Shown: piece after piece, positions 59,544 to 64,000 of the stretch
Layout: every line of letters starts with the position of its first letter
How positions within the stretch are numbered: position 1 is the stretch's first letter
From: Paenibacillus vini
GTDB taxonomy: Bacteria > Bacillota > Bacilli > Paenibacillales > Paenibacillaceae
Length of the DNA stretch: 64,000 nucleotides
Direction: 5' to 3'
Assembly (NCBI RefSeq): GCF_018403325.1
Contig: NZ_BOSL01000002.1
Location: forward strand, 186,001-250,000
The notes under the pieces: generated by a model
What the model saw: the letters and a program-made list of their open reading frames with translations, nothing else
Database searches by the model: none
Told to the model about the DNA's origin: nothing
Position numbers and translations under genes: made by a program

Positions 59544-60404
59544 CTATGCTCGGGAGAACGTTCCTCTTGTTAGCAGATCCTTCGGCAATTCGGCATCCCA
59601 TCCCGCCGGCGTTGCCAGCCCTAAAGCCAGTGCAGTAACCCGGGCCGTATCCGTGATGGATACGGGACTCGACAGGTGGCCTTGCTTGATGCCAGGGCCG
59701 ATGCAACCCCAGAAAACGTTGCGGTCCATCGGATGATCGCTGCCGTGATTATGTGTCTCCGCACCGCCTCCGCCATGATCTGTGAGCAGGATGATGAGGC
59801 TGTCCTCTATAAGATGTAATTGCTCCAAGCGTGCCAATATCATCCCGATGCGCTCATCACAGGTTCCGATCATTTTCAAGTACTCGGGCGAATCCGGACC
59901 ATAGCCGTGTCGATGGCCGGATCCATCCGGCTCGTCCAGTTGCAGAAACAATAGTCTTACGTCAGGATTTTCTTCCACATAGCCTAAAAGAGCTGGGACA
60001 AGCTCGGCATCGGGCAGGGAAACCTTATAGACTCCAAGATTATTTTCAATGATTCCGGAGTTAATGGGGTCCCAACCGGTAAAGGAAGCCAGCTTGGCAT
60101 CCGGTTGTTGCTCCCTTATCAGCCGAAAGAGGGAGGGATAGGGAGAATCGGCCGGATAGGGCTCGTTAGCCGCCTTGTCATTGTTTAAGCCGTGTTTGTC
60201 AGGCCTCACTCCATGAAGAACGGAACCCCAGCATTCCGCACTGATCGTTGGCAATTCCGCCTGAGCTTCATAGGTGAAGGCGCCGCGTGGCAGCCAAGCA
60301 TCCAGATGAGGGGTATTCGCTTGTTGTACGAAATTTCCTGCGCCATCCATACCCAGAATAAAGACTCTCTTTACGGCTTCTGCTTTTGCTTCTGATTGCG
60401 TCAA
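59544..60404 (-). CDS. Alkaline phosphatase-superfamily nucleotide pyrophosphatase/phosphodiesterase-like
   Basis: A 286-residue enzyme of the alkaline phosphatase superfamily (type I phosphodiesterase/PglZ group). It shows ILGMDGAG, the nucleophile region LPTISAECWGSVLHGVRPDKHG, FLQLDEPDGSGHRHG and ILLTDHGGGGAETHNHGSDHP, which provide the two-metal site. No signal peptide, so probably cytoplasmic. Substrate unknown. Confidence 0.85.
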   Translation of the reverse strand: MTQSEAKAEAVKRVFILGMDGAGNFVQQANTPHLDAWLPRGAFTYEAQAELPTISAECWGSVLHGVRPDKHGLNNDKAANEPYPADSPYPSLFRLIREQQPDAKLASFTGWDPINSGIIENNLGVYKVSLPDAELVPALLGYVEENPDVRLLFLQLDEPDGSGHRHGYGPDSPEYLKMIGTCDERIGMILARLEQLHLIEDSLIILLTDHGGGGAETHNHGSDHPMDRNVFWGCIGPGIKQGHLSSPVSITDTARVTALALGLATPAGWDAELPKDLLTRGTFSRA

Positions 60405-60644
60405 CTTGTATCACTCCTCGTAAGAAAACTATGTTGAAGGCGGATTCCTCCACTACCCGGGAGTACCGCCTTGAGTATACGCACTTAGCATAAGAGGAGC
60501 TAACGGCATCGTCAATATGTGAAGGTTCTTTCTGGCGAAGTAGTCACAAACGTGATAATGATAAGTCACAATCCTAGTAGTTCGCGGAATCGGAGTCCAT
60601 CTATAATTAGTGACAGAAAGAAATAACTAGAGAGGATGAGCTTT

Positions 60645-61622
60645 ATGAAACCGCTTGCATCATCCGATGCACCTACCGTTTCTCCCGCAATAGTTCCCGG
60701 CCGAATGCGCACTTTTCGAAGAAAGATCAAAAAGTACAGGGCCCTGCTTCTTATGATGGTTCCCGGACTATTGTATTTGATATTAAATAATTACATTCCC
60801 ATGTATGGGGTCATCTTGGCTTTTAAAGAATTGAATTATGTGGATGGCATTTTTGGAAGTCCATGGGCAGGTCTCTACAACTTCAAGTTTTTGTTCAACT
60901 CGCCGGATGCCTATCTAATTACGAGAAATACGGTGCTCTATAACGGAGCGTTCATTATCGTAAATACCTGTCTCGCGCTGCTTGTGGCACTATTGGTCAA
61001 CGAGATCAAGGACAAAGTCGTTACCCGTTTTTACCAAAGCACGTTTCTGCTTCCGCATATTATTTCCATGGTTGTAGTCGCTTATCTGGTATATAGCTTT
61101 TTGAATGCCGAGAGCGGATTTGTCAATCGCCAGCTTGCGAACTGGTTCGGCTTCGATTCGATCTCTTGGTACAATGAAGCGAGTTATTGGCCTTACGTAT
61201 TGGTCATCGTCAATGCATGGAAAGGCGTAGGTTACCTGGCCATTATCTACTTCGCAGCCATCATCGGGATCGATAAAGAATACTACGAGGCGGCAACCAT
61301 TGATGGCGCCAGCAAGTGGAAGCAAATGACGCGGATTACGCTGCCGCTTATTGCTCCTATGATTATCGTGATGACACTTCTTTCGATTAGTACCATCATG
61401 CGCTCGGACTTCGGTTTGTTCTATCAGGTGCCGATGAACTCCGGTCCTCTAATGCCGACTACAAACACGATCGATACGTTCGTCTATCGGGCAATGATCG
61501 TGCGTGGGGACATTGGAATGTCGACAGCCGCCGGTGTCTATCAATCCGTCGTCTGCTTCTTCCTGATTCTCGGTGCGAACTTTGCCGTCCGCCGGATCAG
61601 CAAGGACAATGCATTATTCTAA
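60645..61622 (+). CDS. Carbohydrate ABC transporter permease (LplB family)
   Basis: A 325-residue membrane permease with six spans and the EAA loop YYEAATIDGASKWKQMTRITLPLI. The N-terminal MVPGLLYLILNNYIPMYGVILAFK is typical of LplB-type permeases common in Paenibacillus for oligosaccharides. I prefer the ATG at 60645, with GAGAGG at a good distance; another ATG at 60636 is close to it. First gene of an operon. Confidence 0.9.
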   Translation: MKPLASSDAPTVSPAIVPGRMRTFRRKIKKYRALLLMMVPGLLYLILNNYIPMYGVILAFKELNYVDGIFGSPWAGLYNFKFLFNSPDAYLITRNTVLYNGAFIIVNTCLALLVALLVNEIKDKVVTRFYQSTFLLPHIISMVVVAYLVYSFLNAESGFVNRQLANWFGFDSISWYNEASYWPYVLVIVNAWKGVGYLAIIYFAAIIGIDKEYYEAATIDGASKWKQMTRITLPLIAPMIIVMTLLSISTIMRSDFGLFYQVPMNSGPLMPTTNTIDTFVYRAMIVRGDIGMSTAAGVYQSVVCFFLILGANFAVRRISKDNALF

Positions 61623-61641
61623 CGAGAGGAGGCGGCCTTCC

Positions 61642-62532
61642 ATGCCGATTGCAGCACGTGTTCGCAAGTCATTCATTCATCTGTTCTTCATTCTGTTTAG
61701 CTTTGCTTCGCTGATGCCGTTCGTCCTGGTATTTATGGTTTCCATTACGGACGAGAGCTCTATTGTCAAGAATGGCTACAGTTTTATTCCAAGCAAATTC
61801 AACTTTGCCTCATATCAGTTTCTGTTTAATGATTTTGGGCAGATCGCAAGATCCTATGGTGTAACCATCCTCGTAACGCTGATAGGAACCGTTGTCAGTT
61901 TATTTATCACGGCGCTTTTCGCTTATCCTTTGTCGCGTAAGGACCTGCCTTTAAGGCGGTCGATGTCGTTCATTTTGTTCTTCACGATGTTATTCAGCGG
62001 GGGCATGGTGCCGTGGTATATCACTTACGTAACGATGATAGGCCTCAAAAACTCATTGTTCGGCATGATTATTCCCAATCTATTGATGAGCGCCTTCAAC
62101 GTCCTGCTAATGCGAAGTTTCTTTGCCAATACGATTCCGGAATCCATCATCGAATCCGGAACGATTGACGGGGCAAGTGAATTAACGATTTTCCTTAAGC
62201 TGGTGGTCCCGCTTTCCGCTCCCATTATGGCCACGATTGCGCTCTTCAATCTACTGGCCTTTTGGAATGACTGGTATAATTGCATGTTGTTCATCGATAA
62301 ACCCGATTTGATAAATATACAGTATCTGATGACAAAGACGTTAAATAATGTTCAGTTCCTGGTAATGAAGGCGGATACCTCCAGTCAGGCCGGTGAATTG
62401 CTTGCCAAGATGCCGACCGAGGGAGTGCGAATGGCTCTTGCCATTATCGGCATTGCACCGCTCCTGATGGCTTACCCGTTCTTTCAAAAGTATTACATTA
62501 GCGGTATTACTAGCGGGGCAGTTAAGGGTTAA
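61642..62532 (+). CDS. Carbohydrate ABC transporter permease (LplC/YtcP family)
   Basis: A 296-residue permease with six spans and EAA loop IIESGTIDGASELTIFLKLVVPLS. The start FIHLFFILFSFASLMPFVLVFMVSITDE is typical of the second permease of such systems. The ATG at 61642 follows GAGGAGG. Pairs with LplB-type upstream. Confidence 0.92.
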   Translation: MPIAARVRKSFIHLFFILFSFASLMPFVLVFMVSITDESSIVKNGYSFIPSKFNFASYQFLFNDFGQIARSYGVTILVTLIGTVVSLFITALFAYPLSRKDLPLRRSMSFILFFTMLFSGGMVPWYITYVTMIGLKNSLFGMIIPNLLMSAFNVLLMRSFFANTIPESIIESGTIDGASELTIFLKLVVPLSAPIMATIALFNLLAFWNDWYNCMLFIDKPDLINIQYLMTKTLNNVQFLVMKADTSSQAGELLAKMPTEGVRMALAIIGIAPLLMAYPFFQKYYISGITSGAVKG

Positions 62533-62585
62533 ACCAAGCCTGCACTGCTGGTCTTAAATAAATAGATAAGAAGGGAATGGTCCAA

Positions 62586-64000
62586 ATGAAGAAAAAAGTG
62601 TCCACCATGTTAGCTTTGCTTATGGCCGTAGTGTTTGTCCTGTCCGCCTGTGGTTCGAAAACAAACAATGACTCAAAAAATGCGACCGGAGAGAACACCC
62701 CTGCAACGACAAATGAGGGAGAGGGTACGACGAATCTCAAGCCTTATAAGCTTACGCTTGTTTATCCGGGTACCGCACAGAAAGATCTGGCGCTTGTCCA
62801 GGAAGAGATGAGTAAGTATTTGACGGAGAAAATCAATGCAACGATCGAGCTGAAGCCGATTGATTGGGGCTCCTGGACGGATAAGACTAACTTGATGAAA
62901 ATTTCCGGTGAGTCGTTTGATTTAATGTTTACTGCAGGATGGTTCGGTTATGGCCTTGATGTATCCAAAGGACAATTTATCGAATTGAACGATCTGATGG
63001 AGAAATACGGAAAAGATATCCCGACGGTACTTGGTGAAGACTTTATCAAAGGTTCGCAAATCAATGGCAAGTCCTATGCCGTACCAACAAAGAAGGAATT
63101 CGCCCAAGGCTTTGGTTTCGTTCTTAATAAGGATTTAGTCGATAAATATCAATTCAATACCGAAGGAATTAAAACGCTGGAAGAAATGGAAGAGATGTTC
63201 AAGACAATCAAAGAGAACGAGCCGGGTATAGTGCCTGTTGTGAGTAATAAATTTGCAAGCACTTGGTCCGCTGCTAATTATGACAACTCGATGATCTCCC
63301 GGGACAGTAAGGAATTGAAAGTTATCGATACATTGGAAGATCCTAAGTTCATCGATTTCCTTAAACGGATGAGACAATGGAACTTGAATGGCTGGTTCGA
63401 TAAAGATGTTGTAACTTCGGATAGCAGCGGTCAAGCCGATAATATGCTTAAATCGGGAAAAGCCTTTGCCTTGGCCCAATCGCTCAAGCCTGGTAAAGAC
63501 AAGGAAATGTCGGTAACGATGGGGCTTCCGTTAGTCCAAGTGGAGACGGCTGAACCTTACACCACGACCGGCGAAGCTACCGGGGCTATGCTGGCGATCT
63601 CCCGGACTTCCAAGGATCCTGAAAGAGCCATGATGTTCCTGAATATGCTGTACACGGATGCCAAGCTGCTCAATATGCTGGATTGGGGAATCGAGGGTAA
63701 GCACTACGTCAAGGTCTCGGATAACATGATTGATTATCCAGAAGGTGTAACGGCGGAAACTCAAGGATATCCAAGCCCGGGCGGATGGATGTTCGGCAAT
63801 CAGTTTATCTCTTACCTGTGGGCTAACGAGGATCCCGATAAATGGGAACAATTCGAAAAGTTTAACGCTAGCGCCGAACGCTCTATCGCTTTAGGTTTCG
63901 CCTTTGACGAAACGCCGGTTAAAGCGGAGTTGGCGGCAGTGGGTAACGTGGATAAAGAATTCCAAATGGTTTTGAATGCGGGCGCCATCGATGATGTAGA
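62586..64000 (+). CDS. Extracellular solute-binding lipoprotein (family 1-like, LplA type), cut by window end
   Basis: At least 471 residues; the C-terminus lies outside the window. The signal peptide ends in a lipobox (VLSACGS), and a T/N/E-rich linker leads to a periplasmic-binding fold typical of DUF3502/LplA-type oligosaccharide binders (LTLVYPGTAQKDLALVQEEMSKYLTEKINATIE...GESFDLMFTAGW). Start after AAGGGAATGGTCC. It supplies the permeases upstream; the ATPase is probably the shared MsmX-type. Confidence 0.92.
   Translation, partial: MKKKVSTMLALLMAVVFVLSACGSKTNNDSKNATGENTPATTNEGEGTTNLKPYKLTLVYPGTAQKDLALVQEEMSKYLTEKINATIELKPIDWGSWTDKTNLMKISGESFDLMFTAGWFGYGLDVSKGQFIELNDLMEKYGKDIPTVLGEDFIKGSQINGKSYAVPTKKEFAQGFGFVLNKDLVDKYQFNTEGIKTLEEMEEMFKTIKENEPGIVPVVSNKFASTWSAANYDNSMISRDSKELKVIDTLEDPKFIDFLKRMRQWNLNGWFDKDVVTSDSSGQADNMLKSGKAFALAQSLKPGKDKEMSVTMGLPLVQVETAEPYTTTGEATGAMLAISRTSKDPERAMMFLNMLYTDAKLLNMLDWGIEGKHYVKVSDNMIDYPEGVTAETQGYPSPGGWMFGNQFISYLWANEDPDKWEQFEKFNASAERSIALGFAFDETPVKAELAAVGNVDKEFQMVLNAGAIDDV

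Overview
The window looks like a Paenibacillus or close Bacillales chromosome. Supporting signs are bacillithiol-pathway genes (a BshB2-like deacetylase and the bacilliredoxin BrxC/YtxJ), a Mn superoxide dismutase, CcpA, the divergent acuAC/acsA acetoin-acetate locus, a DUF1292 protein, an LplB/LplC-type sugar ABC transporter with its lipoprotein, and strong AGGAGG-type ribosome binding sites with frequent TTG and GTG starts. By eye, core genes are moderately GC-rich while bases 9.3-33.2 kb are clearly AT-rich.

Layout. 1-9.3 kb: a ROK kinase fragment divergent from a LacI regulator, sodA, a DUF1450 protein, a trhO/Fe-S-type regulator pair, a BshB2-like deacetylase, PAP2 phosphatase, DoxX, a frameshifted SDR, DUF202 and a polysaccharide deacetylase. 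9.3-25.3 kb: an integrative element inserted in the 3' half of tRNA-Val(GAC), bounded by exact 44-bp direct repeats. It encodes a tyrosine integrase, a primase-like replication protein, terminase subunits, holin, portal, scaffold, an SU10-like major capsid protein and head-connector candidates, but no recognisable tail genes or endolysin. This is the most unusual object in the window and fits a capsid-forming phage satellite.

25.3-33.2 kb: an older, decayed accessory zone. It holds a frameshifted tail tape-measure remnant, other phage debris, an intact three-gene cassette of unknown function (27.9-29.4 kb), an SLH-domain pseudogene, a secreted stalk-domain protein, and a degenerate third copy of the attachment-site sequence near 31.9 kb.

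33.7-43.6 kb: a YdaJ/YdaK/YdaM-like exopolysaccharide operon whose degenerate GGDEF protein keeps a c-di-GMP I-site, then small housekeeping genes, a PLP decarboxylase and an MFS transporter. 43.8-44.4 kb: two copies of a 161-bp intergenic repeat with an internal long hairpin. 44.4-60.4 kb: core metabolism (gndA, aroK, aroA, ptsI, brxC, ccpA, mtnN, acuC, acuA, acsA). 60.6-64 kb: a carbohydrate ABC transporter operon cut by the window end.

Functional links: sodA, the regulator and trhO lie side by side, and two of the intergenic regions share a 36-bp motif that may be a common operator. CcpA, PtsI and acuAC/acsA form a carbon-catabolite neighbourhood. All functions are assigned by reading motifs and from knowledge of families; no database search was run.
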